From Burkholderiaceae bacterium (GTDB taxonomy: Bacteria > Pseudomonadota > Gammaproteobacteria > Burkholderiales > Burkholderiaceae_C), in contig JAFMJA010000046.1 of assembly GCA_017853735.1 (NCBI GenBank), positions 1 through 13,754 of the forward strand: 13,754 bases of DNA, read 5' to 3'. Positions 7,402 through 13,754 of the stretch are shown here, in pieces. Both the position numbers and the translations under genes were made by a program. The stretch's first letter is position 1. Each line of letters begins with the position of its first letter. The notes beneath the pieces are model-generated. The model worked only from the letters and a program-made list of their open reading frames with translations, was not told the DNA's origin and made no database searches.

Positions 7402-8004
7402 ATGGAACTTCGCCACGAAAACCTGAGGATGATGGGCAAGCTGACAGTGGTGGCCGCTGTCATGTTCGGCTTTGGCTATGCGCTGGTGCCGATGTACAAG
7501 GCGATCTGTGAATTCACCGGCATCAATGTGCTGGCCCTGGGCGAACGCAATACGGGCCTGAGCAAAGCTGTTGCCAACAATACCCAGGTGGATTTCAGCC
7601 GCACCATCACGGTGGAATTCGATGCCAATTCCCGTGGACCCTGGAGCTTTCGTCCGGCGCAGAATCACATGCTAGTGCATCCTGGCCAGATGAACACCGT
7701 GATCTACGAATTCCAAAATACGCAGAATCGTCGCATGGCTGCGCAGGCCATCCCGAGCTATGCCCCGATGCAGGCAGCTGCGCACTTCAACAAGCTGGAG
7801 TGCTTCTGCTTCAACGAGTACACCCTGGAGCCGGGCGAGAAAAAACAGTGGCCAGTGGCCTTTGTGATCGATCCCAAGCTGTCCAAGGATGTGCGCACCA
7901 TCACCCTGTCCTACACCTTCTTTGAAGTGGGCAGCAAGACACCACCTGCACCTGCCTCGACCGTCGGTGCGGCACCTGCCCCGTCCAAGGAGAGTGGGGC
8001 ATGA
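7402..8004 (+). CDS. ctaG: Cytochrome c oxidase assembly protein CtaG/Cox11
   Basis: A 200-residue copper chaperone that inserts CuB into subunit I. One N-terminal membrane helix (about 13-32, KLTVVAAVMFGFGYALVPMY) anchors a periplasmic immunoglobulin-like domain. The copper-binding motif CFCFNEYTLEPGE has C134 and C136; C36 after the helix (YKAICEFTG) is the third conserved cysteine. The tail is Ala/Pro-rich (178-195). I chose ATG 7402 (MELRHENLRMMGK); the open frame extends 54 bases upstream but overlaps the small gene before it and lacks family similarity there. Its stop overlaps the next start (ATGA at 8001-8004), indicating coupled translation with the DUF2970 gene. Confidence 0.95.
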   Translation: MELRHENLRMMGKLTVVAAVMFGFGYALVPMYKAICEFTGINVLALGERNTGLSKAVANNTQVDFSRTITVEFDANSRGPWSFRPAQNHMLVHPGQMNTVIYEFQNTQNRRMAAQAIPSYAPMQAAAHFNKLECFCFNEYTLEPGEKKQWPVAFVIDPKLSKDVRTITLSYTFFEVGSKTPPAPASTVGAAPAPSKESGA

Positions 8005-8222
8005 GCGACAGTCAGAAATTGCCAGTCGATCGCGCCAGCACCACATTTTTTCAGACGGTGCGTGCGGTGGCCTGGTCGTTTCTGGGGGTACGTAAGAAGA
8101 GTGAATTGGATGCAGACATGGCCCGCCTCAACATCTTCCATATCCTGGCGGTTGGATTTGTTGGTGCCATCCTGTTTGTGCTGACATTGATTGCCCTGGT
8201 GCACTGGATCGTGGCCAAGTAA
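8001..8222 (+). CDS. DUF2970 family small membrane protein
   Basis: A 73-residue protein with an amphipathic/hydrophobic N-terminal segment FFQTVRAVAWSFLGVRKKSE (16-35), the characteristic part of DUF2970, and one C-terminal membrane helix (about 45-71). DUF2970 proteins have no established function; they are frequently found next to cox genes in Betaproteobacteria (recalled). The start overlaps the ctaG stop by four bases and has a good AAGGAG site at 7987-7992 inside ctaG. It lies 58 bases before coxC. The position suggests an accessory subunit or assembly factor of the oxidase, but nothing in the sequence (no cysteines, no metal motif) shows a mechanism. Confidence 0.88.
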   Translation: MSDSQKLPVDRASTTFFQTVRAVAWSFLGVRKKSELDADMARLNIFHILAVGFVGAILFVLTLIALVHWIVAK

Positions 8223-8280
8223 GGCCAGCGCCAGACACCCTTTATTTGAGAAAAGCTGAACTGCAAGGAATGGAGCAAAA

Positions 8281-9162
8281 ATGAGTTCGACTTCACACGG
8301 CAGCACCCCGTACTACTTTGTGCCGGAACCCTCACGCCATCCTGTCATGGCGGCAACAGGGCTGTTCTTTGTCCTGTTTGGCGCTGGCCAGTGGATCAAC
8401 GGCGCTGACTGGGGCAAGTACAGCCTGCTGGCCGGTATGGTCCTGTGGCTGTTTGTCTTGTACCAGTGGTTCCGCGACGCCATCGGTGAGAGCGAAAGTG
8501 GCCAATACGGACGCAAGATTGACATCTCTTTCCGCTGGAGTATGACCTGGTTCATCTTCTCCGAGGTGATGTTCTTCGGTGGCTTTTTCTCCGCCCTCTG
8601 GTGGGTGCGTGTGCACTCGGTGCCCGAATTGGGCAGCCTGGACAATGCACTGTTGTGGCCGGACTTCAAGGCGGTCTGGCCCACTGTAGCTGCCGGCATG
8701 ACGGCCTCGCCCGCGGGTGTCATCGAGCCCTTCCAGACCATGGGCCCCTGGCCCCTGCCCACTATCAATACCGCCTTGTTGCTCACCTCGGGCGTCACTC
8801 TGACCATTGCCCACCACGCCCTGCGCGAGAACAACCGAGGCAAGACCATTGCCTTCATGTGGCTCACTGTGCTGCTGGGCCTGATCTTCCTGTTTGTGCA
8901 GGCCTATGAGTATGCCCACGCCTACAGCGATCTGAACCTCAAGCTCACCTCCGGCGTCTATGGCTCCACCTTCTTCATGCTCACAGGCTTTCACGGCTTT
9001 CACGTGTTTGTCGGCATGTTGATGCTGTTGTTCATCACCCTGCGTTTGCAAAAGGGCCATTTCACGCCTGAGCGCCATTTCGGTTTTGAGGGTGCTGCCT
9101 GGTATTGGCACTTTGTGGATGTGGTTTGGCTGGGCTTGTACATCCTGGTCTACTGGATGTAA
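8281..9162 (+). CDS. coxC: Cytochrome c oxidase subunit III
   Basis: A 293-residue, seven-helix subunit III that binds lipid and stabilises proton uptake and turnover of subunit I. Conserved features are W90-FIFSEVMFF with E95 in the helix that packs against subunit I, the AHHALRENNR loop (177-186), FVQAYEYAHA (205-214), TGFHGFHVFVG (235-245) and the final WYWHFVDVVWL (274-284). The ribosome site is strong (AAGGAA at 8265 and GGAG at 8272-8275). It is the last gene of the first cox unit and is followed by a palindromic element and a two-way terminator. Length and motifs match the standard family. Confidence 0.97.
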   Translation: MSSTSHGSTPYYFVPEPSRHPVMAATGLFFVLFGAGQWINGADWGKYSLLAGMVLWLFVLYQWFRDAIGESESGQYGRKIDISFRWSMTWFIFSEVMFFGGFFSALWWVRVHSVPELGSLDNALLWPDFKAVWPTVAAGMTASPAGVIEPFQTMGPWPLPTINTALLLTSGVTLTIAHHALRENNRGKTIAFMWLTVLLGLIFLFVQAYEYAHAYSDLNLKLTSGVYGSTFFMLTGFHGFHVFVGMLMLLFITLRLQKGHFTPERHFGFEGAAWYWHFVDVVWLGLYILVYWM

Positions 9163-9197
9163 GGTTCGCGGCTACTGCGCGGGCATGATCCGTCGTT

Positions 9198-9258
9198 GCG
9201 GGGCCCGTCGGGAAATCCTCACGTACCTCAAGGTACGCTCCGGTTCCCTGCCACCCGC
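9198..9258. repeat. Nested palindromic intergenic element after coxC
   Basis: A nested inverted repeat. The core is CGTACCT/AGGTACG (9222-9228 and 9231-9237) around two bases. The next arm pair is GGGAA (9210-9214) with TTCCC (9244-9248), and the outer pair is GCGGG (9198-9202) with CCCGC (9254-9258). The pattern 'cctcacgtac...gtacgctccgg' resembles a dispersed intergenic motif that I recall from Comamonadaceae and some Pseudomonas genomes; only one copy is in this window, so dispersal is not shown here. It could be a repeat of the REP/BIME kind or an mRNA-end hairpin. Confidence 0.5.
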
Positions 9259-9307
9259 GCCTAGGCTGAAGCCCGCTCGCTACGCCGCCTGGCGTGCGTG
9301 TGCCGAC

Positions 9308-9340
9308 AAAACAAAAGCCGCTCAATGCGGCTTTTGTTTT
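9308..9340. terminator. Two-way rho-independent terminator between coxC and the DUF2909 gene
   Basis: A perfect 14-base-pair stem, 9308-9321 with 9327-9340, around the loop TCAAT. Its GC part is AGCCGC/GCGGCT; the A-rich left flank and T-rich right flank give a terminator in either direction. It lies 145 bases after the coxC stop and 14 bases after the stop of the convergent DUF2909 gene, so it plausibly ends both transcripts. Confidence 0.9.
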
Positions 9341-9354
9341 TAGCTTGTCAAAAT

Positions 9355-9576
9355 TTATTGGCCGGACTTGATGCCGGTGGGTTGGATATAGCCTAGTTTC
9401 CAGGCAATGAGAATGCAGATGAAGACCAGAATGGAAAAGCCCACCCGAAAGGCCAATGCACGCGCCATATTGCTGGTCTTGGGCTTGCCATCACGGCCAT
9501 CGTTGAGCATGAAGAACAGCGCAGAGCCCAGGCTGAGCACAATGGCGATGAAAGCGAGTGCGACAAGGTATTTCAT
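9355..9576 (-). CDS. Twin transmembrane protein, DUF2909 family
   Basis: A 73-residue protein with two membrane helices (about 2-23, KYLVALAFIAIVLSLGSALFF, and 43-62) joined by a hydrophilic turn NDGRDGKPKTSNMARAL. This matches the DUF2909 'twin transmembrane' pattern with conserved K-T-x-x-M-x-R-A-L before helix 2. No biochemical function is established. It is read against the cox genes, converging on coxC through a shared terminator and diverging from SURF1 with only 15 bases between starts. I chose ATG 9576 because the longer open frame upstream is antisense to SURF1. The family often occurs in this place beside SURF1 in Beta- and Gammaproteobacteria (recalled), hinting at an oxidase-related membrane role. 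Confidence 0.87.
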   Translation of the reverse strand: MKYLVALAFIAIVLSLGSALFFMLNDGRDGKPKTSNMARALAFRVGFSILVFICILIAWKLGYIQPTGIKSGQ

Positions 9577-9591
9577 GACTGGAATTATCGC

Positions 9592-10311
9592 GTGAACACG
9601 AACAGGCGCCTGGTCTGGGTGACTTTGGCTGCTGCGCTGGCGTGTCTGGCCACAGCATCCCTCGGGTTCTGGCAACTCGGCCGTGCCGAGGAAAAGCTTG
9701 CGCGCCAGGCCAGCCTGGATCAGCGCGCGCTTGAGCCCGTCTTGTTGGCCGGCCAACTGGACGCCAGCGCGGTGGCGCCAGAACTGTCCTACCGTCGCAT
9801 CGAGGCGCGTGGACATTGGCTGAGCGAGCGCACCATCTATCTCGACAATCGTCCGATGAACAGCCGGGTCGGCTTTTATGTGGTGACGCCGCTGCAACTG
9901 CAGGCAAGCGCTGAGGTGGTGCTGGTGTTGCGGGGCTGGGCAGCACGCGACTTCCAGGAACGCTCGCGCCTGCCGCCAGTCGACACTCCCTCCGGCCTGG
10001 TCAGCGTGGCGGGACGAATAGCCCCAGCGCTTGCCCGGCTCTATGACATGGGCGGTCCCGATACGGGTCAAATCCGGCAAAATCTCGATCTCGCGCAATA
10101 CCGCGCGGAAAGTGGCCTGGCCCTGGCTTCCTACATCGTGCAGCAGACCGGTGAACCCTCCGAGGGTCTGCAGCGTGACTGGCCGCAAATCAGCACTGGT
10201 GTCGATAAACACTATGGCTACGCATTTCAATGGTTCGGGCTGAGTGCCCTGATAGCAGTTCTTTATGTCTGGTTCCAATTTGTCAGAAACCGCCAACAGC
10301 GTTCCGCCTGA
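9592..10311 (+). CDS. SURF1 family cytochrome oxidase biogenesis protein
   Basis: A 239-residue SURF1/Shy1-type protein that helps haem a insertion into subunit I. The family layout is complete: N-terminal helix (about 7-25) followed by the signature LGFWQLGRAEEK (24-35), a periplasmic domain with YLDNRPMNSRVGFYVVTPL and VLRGWAARDFQ, and a C-terminal helix preceded by KHYGYAFQWFGLS (about 203-215). The start is GTG at 9592 with GGA eight bases upstream; no ATG fits the family N-terminus. The promoter must lie within the divergent DUF2909 gene because only 15 bases separate the starts. The last 46 bases overlap the following gene in another frame. Confidence 0.93.
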   Translation: MNTNRRLVWVTLAAALACLATASLGFWQLGRAEEKLARQASLDQRALEPVLLAGQLDASAVAPELSYRRIEARGHWLSERTIYLDNRPMNSRVGFYVVTPLQLQASAEVVLVLRGWAARDFQERSRLPPVDTPSGLVSVAGRIAPALARLYDMGGPDTGQIRQNLDLAQYRAESGLALASYIVQQTGEPSEGLQRDWPQISTGVDKHYGYAFQWFGLSALIAVLYVWFQFVRNRQQRSA

Positions 10312-10987
10312 GGCTGGGGCCGATCAGGTTCTGGGCCTCACCATCTATGACCTGCCCAAGCCGGAACAGGTGATGGCCGAGGCGGTACGGCGCACCCGCA
10401 TGGGGCGCCTGAAAATGCTGGGCCTGTTCCTGATCTGCGCCGCACCGGTGCTGGCATCCTATTTCACTTACTACGTCATCCGTCCAGAAGGACGACGCAA
10501 TTTCGGTGAGTTGATTGAGCCCCAGCGCGCCCTGCCAGATGCAGCCGCTCTGGATCTGACGGGGGTGCCCCGCCAGCTGCGTGAGCTCAAGGGCCAGTGG
10601 TTGCTGATCAGTGTGGGCAGTGCCGATTGCCGCGAAAGCTGTATCCAGCAGCTTTACTTTCAACGCCAGTTGCGCGAGGGCCTGGGCAAAGACAAGGAGC
10701 GGCTGGACCGTGTCTGGCTGATCAATGACAGCAAAAATCCACCCTCGGAGCTGATGCCCGGCTTGAAGGATGCCACCCTGCTGCGTGTAGCCCCCGATGT
10801 GCTGGCCAGCTGGCTGGTGCCTTCCAGTGGCCACGCCATTGAGGAGCACCTGTACCTGGTCGATCCCCATGGCAACTGGATGATGCGCTTTCCGGCCAAT
10901 CTGGAGCTGACTGGCGCGGGCAAGGCCAAGCGCGACCTGGAGCGCCTGATGCGTGCCTCGTCATCCTGGGATGAGCCGGGGCGATGA
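10265..10987 (+). CDS. Membrane-anchored Sco/thioredoxin-like protein of unknown function
   Basis: A 240-residue protein: cytoplasmic N-terminus (1-48) with LTIYDLPKPEQV, one membrane helix (about 50-71), then a periplasmic domain of thioredoxin-like pattern. That domain has strand GQWLLISVG (110-118), a CX3C pair C122-R-E-S-C126, a helix with LYFQRQLREGLGK, strand RVWLIN and a late block GHAIEEHLYLVDPHGNW (189-205). The CX3C pair, H190 and the following V-D-P-x-G parallel the copper-binding CPDVC, DHSAG and YDPEG of the true Sco gene downstream. The usual proline of CPxxC is missing. Unnamed proteins of this kind occur in betaproteobacterial cox clusters. It may act as a thiol reductase or copper chaperone for CuA; this is inference. 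It overlaps SURF1 by 46 bases and ctaA by 4. Confidence 0.8.
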   Translation: MSGSNLSETANSVPPEAGADQVLGLTIYDLPKPEQVMAEAVRRTRMGRLKMLGLFLICAAPVLASYFTYYVIRPEGRRNFGELIEPQRALPDAAALDLTGVPRQLRELKGQWLLISVGSADCRESCIQQLYFQRQLREGLGKDKERLDRVWLINDSKNPPSELMPGLKDATLLRVAPDVLASWLVPSSGHAIEEHLYLVDPHGNWMMRFPANLELTGAGKAKRDLERLMRASSSWDEPGR

Positions 10988-12150
10988 GTATGGATTCCGT
11001 AGCGCTCTACAACCTCAGCCCGGCCCTGCGCTTGATGCTCATGGGCCTGGTGCTGGCGCTGGGCCCTCTGGCCTGGCTGTGGTTGCGCCAGCGCCAGCAC
11101 CAGGCGGTGCGCCGACTGCAGGGCCTGACTCTGCTGACACTTTTTCTCACCTTTGACCTGATCCTGTTTGGCGCATTCACCCGGCTCACCGACTCGGGGC
11201 TGGGTTGCCCGGACTGGCCCGGTTGCTACGGCAATGCCAGCCCGGTCGGCGCCCAGGCTGAAATCCGCCAGGCGGAGCAAGCGCTGCCCAGCGGGCCGGT
11301 CACTCAGACCAAGGCCTGGATCGAGATGATCCACCGCTATCTGGCCACGGCAGTGGGTGTGCTCATCCTCGTGCTGACTGCGGCCACCTGGCGTGCCCGG
11401 CGTCTTGCGCCTGGCAGCTTGCCTATTTCGCCCTGGTGGGCCACCGCCACCCTGGTCTGGGTGTGCATTCAGGGCGCTTTTGGTGCCCTGACAGTGACCA
11501 TGAAGCTTTTTCCTGCCATCGTCACCCTGCACCTGCTGGGCGGAATACTCCTGCTGGTTTTGCTGGCTGTGCAGGCGCAACGCTATGCGCAGGCGCTTCA
11601 TGCGCGGGCAGCACCCCGGATGCCTGCCGCCTTGCGACACCTGCTCTGGCTTGGCCTCACATTGCTGACTATTCAGCTGGCGCTGGGTGGCTGGGTCAGC
11701 ACCAACTACGCGGTGCTGGCCTGCACAGAATTTCCTAAGTGTCAGGGCAGTTGGTGGCCGCCCATGGATTTTGACCAGGGCTTTGAGCTCTGGCGTGCAT
11801 TGGGTTTCACCGCCGATGGCGCACACATCAGCTTTGCTGCGCTGACTGCGATTCACTATGCCCATCGTCTGATGGCCTATCTGGTGATCGCGGTGCTTCT
11901 GCTGCTGGCCTGGCGCTTGCGGGCGCAAGCCGGCTGGCGAGATGCGGCTGGCTGGCTGATCTTCTTGGTGGTGCTGCAGTTGCTCACTGGCCTGAGCAAT
12001 GTGGTGCTGGGCTGGCCGCTGCTGGCTGCGGTGCTGCACACCGGAGGCGCTGCGGCCCTGGCGATGGTCTTGGCCTGGTGTCTGGCGCGCAGTCGCAGCA
12101 CACAAGCTGAATATGCAGGCGCTTTGCCGACTTCGGGGTTTGCTGCATGA
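10984..12150 (+). CDS. ctaA: Haem A synthase (CtaA/Cox15)
   Basis: A 388-residue eight-helix membrane enzyme that oxidises the C8 methyl of haem O to the formyl group of haem A. The four conserved haem-ligand histidines are seen: H117 (EMIHRYLA), H183 (TLHLLGG), H294 (IHYAHRLMA) and H352 (VLHTGGA). Two extracytoplasmic CX5C pairs, CPDWPGC (75-81) and CTEFPKC (247-253), fit the disulfide seen in part of the Cox15 family. The start overlaps the preceding stop (ATGA, 10984-10987) and the end overlaps ctaB in the same manner (12147-12150), so expression with ctaB is probably coupled. It works in sequence with CtaB to supply haem A to CoxA. Confidence 0.96.
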   Translation: MSMDSVALYNLSPALRLMLMGLVLALGPLAWLWLRQRQHQAVRRLQGLTLLTLFLTFDLILFGAFTRLTDSGLGCPDWPGCYGNASPVGAQAEIRQAEQALPSGPVTQTKAWIEMIHRYLATAVGVLILVLTAATWRARRLAPGSLPISPWWATATLVWVCIQGAFGALTVTMKLFPAIVTLHLLGGILLLVLLAVQAQRYAQALHARAAPRMPAALRHLLWLGLTLLTIQLALGGWVSTNYAVLACTEFPKCQGSWWPPMDFDQGFELWRALGFTADGAHISFAALTAIHYAHRLMAYLVIAVLLLLAWRLRAQAGWRDAAGWLIFLVVLQLLTGLSNVVLGWPLLAAVLHTGGAAALAMVLAWCLARSRSTQAEYAGALPTSGFAA

Positions 12151-13043
12151 GTGCCTCCTCCTTGTCCTCGGCCATGCCCTCAGTGTTTAGCCAGTTCTAT
12201 GCGCTGACCAAGCCGCGGGTGGTGCAGCTGATCGTCTTTTGTGCGCTGATCGGCATGGTGCTGGCGGTGCCTGGCCTGCCTTCATGGCCTGAGCTGCGTC
12301 TGATGTTGCTGGCCAGCCTGGGCATCTGGCTGGTGGCGGGTGCGGCCGCAGCGTTCAATTGCATTGTCGAAAAAGGCATTGACGCCAAGATGAAACGCAC
12401 TGCCTGGCGGCCCACTGCCAAGGGCGAGCTCAGCGACCTGCAAACCCTGCTGTTCTCCGCGGTCTTGTGCAGCGCAGGTTCTGCCTTGCTGTACGCATGG
12501 GTCAATCCACTCACGATGTGGCTCACCTTCGCCACCTTTGTCGGCTACGCCATCATCTATACCGTGATCTTGAAGCCGCTGACACCGCAAAACATTGTGA
12601 TCGGCGGGGCTTCAGGCGCCATGCCGCCGGTCCTGGGCTGGGCTGCGATGACCGGAGAAGTGGGGCCCGAAGCGCTGATCCTGTTTCTGATCATCTTTCT
12701 CTGGACGCCACCGCATTTCTGGGCGCTGGCACTGTACCGGGTGGAGGACTACCGCCAGTCTGGGCTGCCCATGCTGCCAGTGACCCATGGCAACGAATTC
12801 ACCCGCCTGCAGATCCTGCTCTATACCCTGATCCTCTTCGCTGCCTGCCTGATGCCCTTCATCTACCGCATGAGCGGCTGGCTTTATCTGCTGGCAGCTA
12901 TTGCCTTGAGCATCGGTTTCTGCATTTATGCCTGGCGGCTCTGGCGCAGCTACTCTGATGAACTGGCGCGCAAGACCTTCCGTTTCTCGCTCATCCACTT
13001 GAGCCTGCTGTTTCTGGCCTTGCTGGTGGACCATTACCTGTGA
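12147..13043 (+). CDS. ctaB: Protohaem IX farnesyltransferase (haem O synthase)
   Basis: A 298-residue UbiA-superfamily membrane prenyltransferase that adds a farnesyl group to haem B to make haem O. The first substrate motif is NCIVEKGIDAKMKRTAWRPT (71-90), with N71, E75 and D79 where many UbiA enzymes have N/D-rich residues. The second is ALYRVEDYRQSGLPMLPVTHG (194-214). TKPRVVQL (21-28) is the typical family opening, and FLWTPPHFWALAL (184-196) is a CyoE/CtaB hallmark. The Glu at position 75 appears in other betaproteobacterial CtaB proteins (recalled), so it is not a defect. Start and stop both overlap the neighbouring genes, tying it to ctaA and sco. Confidence 0.97.
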   Translation: MSASSLSSAMPSVFSQFYALTKPRVVQLIVFCALIGMVLAVPGLPSWPELRLMLLASLGIWLVAGAAAAFNCIVEKGIDAKMKRTAWRPTAKGELSDLQTLLFSAVLCSAGSALLYAWVNPLTMWLTFATFVGYAIIYTVILKPLTPQNIVIGGASGAMPPVLGWAAMTGEVGPEALILFLIIFLWTPPHFWALALYRVEDYRQSGLPMLPVTHGNEFTRLQILLYTLILFAACLMPFIYRMSGWLYLLAAIALSIGFCIYAWRLWRSYSDELARKTFRFSLIHLSLLFLALLVDHYL

Positions 13044-13672
13044 TGCGTATGAATACCGCTGCTTTTGCCACTTTCAATTTGCCACGTTGGCTGAGCCGGC
13101 TCTTGCTGGCCGTATTGCTGATCGGACTGGGCGCCTGCAGCAAAGACAAGCCCAGTTTCAGCGCCATTGATGTCACCGGCGCTGACTACGCCAAGGATTT
13201 CGCGTTGATCGACCAGCACGGGCAGGCGCGTCGCCTGGCAGATTTTCGCGGCAAGGTGGTGGTGATTTTCTTCGGCTACACCCAGTGCCCTGATGTCTGC
13301 CCTACCACCATGAGCGAGCTGGCAGAGGTCAGAAAATTGCTGGGTGCGCAGGGCGAAAAAGTGCAGGCCCTGTTTGTCAGTGTGGATCCAGCCCGTGACA
13401 CCCCGCAGGTGCTCCAGGCCTATATGGCCAATTTCGACCCGAGCTTCATCGCCCTCTATGCCCAGTCGCCCGAACAATTGGCCGCACTGGCCAAGGACTT
13501 CAAGGTCTATTACAAAAAGGTTGATGGCAAGACGCCAGGCAGTTACACCATGGACCATTCCGCCGGCAGCTATATCTACGACCCCGAAGGGCGCCTCAGG
13601 CTCTACACCCGCTACGGCAGTGGGGTGACTGCATTGGTCGCTGACATCAATTTGCTGTTGCAGGGTAAGTAA
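13043..13672 (+). CDS. sco: Sco1/SenC family copper chaperone, lipoprotein
   Basis: A 209-residue Sco protein delivering copper to, or reducing, the CuA site of CoxB. A lipoprotein signal ends in LGAC with C32 as the lipidated cysteine. The thioredoxin-fold domain has the copper motif CPDVCPTT with C82 and C86, and the third ligand H172 in MDHSAGSYIYDP. VSVDPARDTP (112-121) is a further family hallmark. The start ATG 13043 overlaps the ctaB stop in a TGATG arrangement; GTG 13040 and ATG 13049 are possible alternatives. It is the last visible gene of the haem/copper assembly unit. Coexistence with the Sco-like protein at 10265 suggests a division of labour (inference). Confidence 0.95.
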   Translation: MRMNTAAFATFNLPRWLSRLLLAVLLIGLGACSKDKPSFSAIDVTGADYAKDFALIDQHGQARRLADFRGKVVVIFFGYTQCPDVCPTTMSELAEVRKLLGAQGEKVQALFVSVDPARDTPQVLQAYMANFDPSFIALYAQSPEQLAALAKDFKVYYKKVDGKTPGSYTMDHSAGSYIYDPEGRLRLYTRYGSGVTALVADINLLLQGK

Positions 13673-13686
13673 ATTCCTGTTGGGAA

Positions 13687-13714
13687 TGCGCCCGACGGCG
13701 CACGTGTTTTCTTT
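13687..13714 (+). terminator. Probable rho-independent terminator after sco
   Basis: A six-base-pair GC-rich stem, TGCGCC (13687-13692) with GGCGCA (13697-13702), loop CGAC, followed after four bases by TTTTCTTT. It lies 15 bases after the sco stop. The spacing between stem and T-run makes it weaker than the coxC terminator. The remaining bases to 13754 show no gene start that I can support. Confidence 0.55.
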
Positions 13715-13754
13715 GACTTGCCAAAGGTGTCGCGGTCAAGGTTGATTGTTTCGT

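Noticed and set aside
9086..9343. An 85-residue plus-strand frame running from the coxC 3' end through the palindromic element and terminator
   Set aside because: It is out of frame with coxC and ends in the terminator stem; its sequence reflects the inverted repeat rather than a protein.
9577..10296. Upstream extension of the minus-strand DUF2909 frame to 313 residues
   Set aside because: The added 240 residues are antisense to SURF1 and unlike any family; the conserved twin-transmembrane protein starts at the ATG at 9576.
10660..12105. A 481-residue open frame on the minus strand opposite ctaA and the Sco-like gene
   Set aside because: Its translation is rich in Q, H, R and P with no domain, helix pattern or ribosome site. 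It is the shadow of GC-rich membrane-protein codons on the other strand.
13715..13754. Possible promoter for a gene beyond the right edge (TTGAC near 13713)
   Set aside because: No -10 hexamer at suitable spacing can be seen before the window ends.

Overview
The window is a chromosomal segment of a betaproteobacterium, most likely of the order Burkholderiales and close to the family Comamonadaceae. The reasons are a Bug-type periplasmic binding protein, GC-rich codon use, and a cytochrome c oxidase gene order with lineage-specific small membrane genes interspersed (coxB, coxA, small ORF, ctaG, DUF2970, coxC, DUF2909, SURF1, unknown, ctaA, ctaB, sco). The genus cannot be fixed from the sequence alone.

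Left part (1-4292): on the minus strand, a fumarylacetoacetate-hydrolase family enzyme (cut by the window edge) lies downstream of a Bug/TctC solute-binding protein, probably a small catabolic/uptake unit. A MaoC-type hydratase is read divergently from the binding protein. It converges, with a 10-base overlap, on a minus-strand pair made of comF (ComF-like phosphoribosyltransferase) and trmL (tRNA wobble 2'-O-methyltransferase). Divergent from comF is a BioC-like methyltransferase whose SAM-binding motif I looks eroded.

Right part (4415-13672): a nearly complete aa3-type (A1 family) haem-copper oxidase cluster. The first transcription unit encodes CoxB (subunit II with CuA and a C-terminal cytochrome c domain), CoxA (subunit I, all haem, CuB, D- and K-channel residues present), a 36-residue single-helix protein, CtaG/Cox11 (CuB insertion), a DUF2970 membrane protein and CoxC (subunit III). 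It is followed by a palindromic intergenic element and a strong two-way terminator shared with a convergent twin-transmembrane gene (DUF2909). A second unit, divergent from DUF2909 by only 15 bases, encodes SURF1, a membrane-anchored Sco-like protein of unknown role, CtaA (haem A synthase), CtaB (haem O synthase) and a lipoprotein Sco. Its successive genes overlap by 46, 4, 4 and 1 bases, suggesting translational coupling.

Together the right part makes the oxidase core, both haem A biosynthesis steps, and copper delivery for CuA (Sco) and CuB (CtaG). The core genes are ordinary. The least described parts are the Sco-like protein at 10265-10987, the 36-residue protein at 7284-7394, DUF2970, DUF2909, and the palindromic element at 9198-9258. 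I saw no CRISPR array, insertion sequence, tRNA or rRNA, and no gene-free stretch longer than 300 bases.
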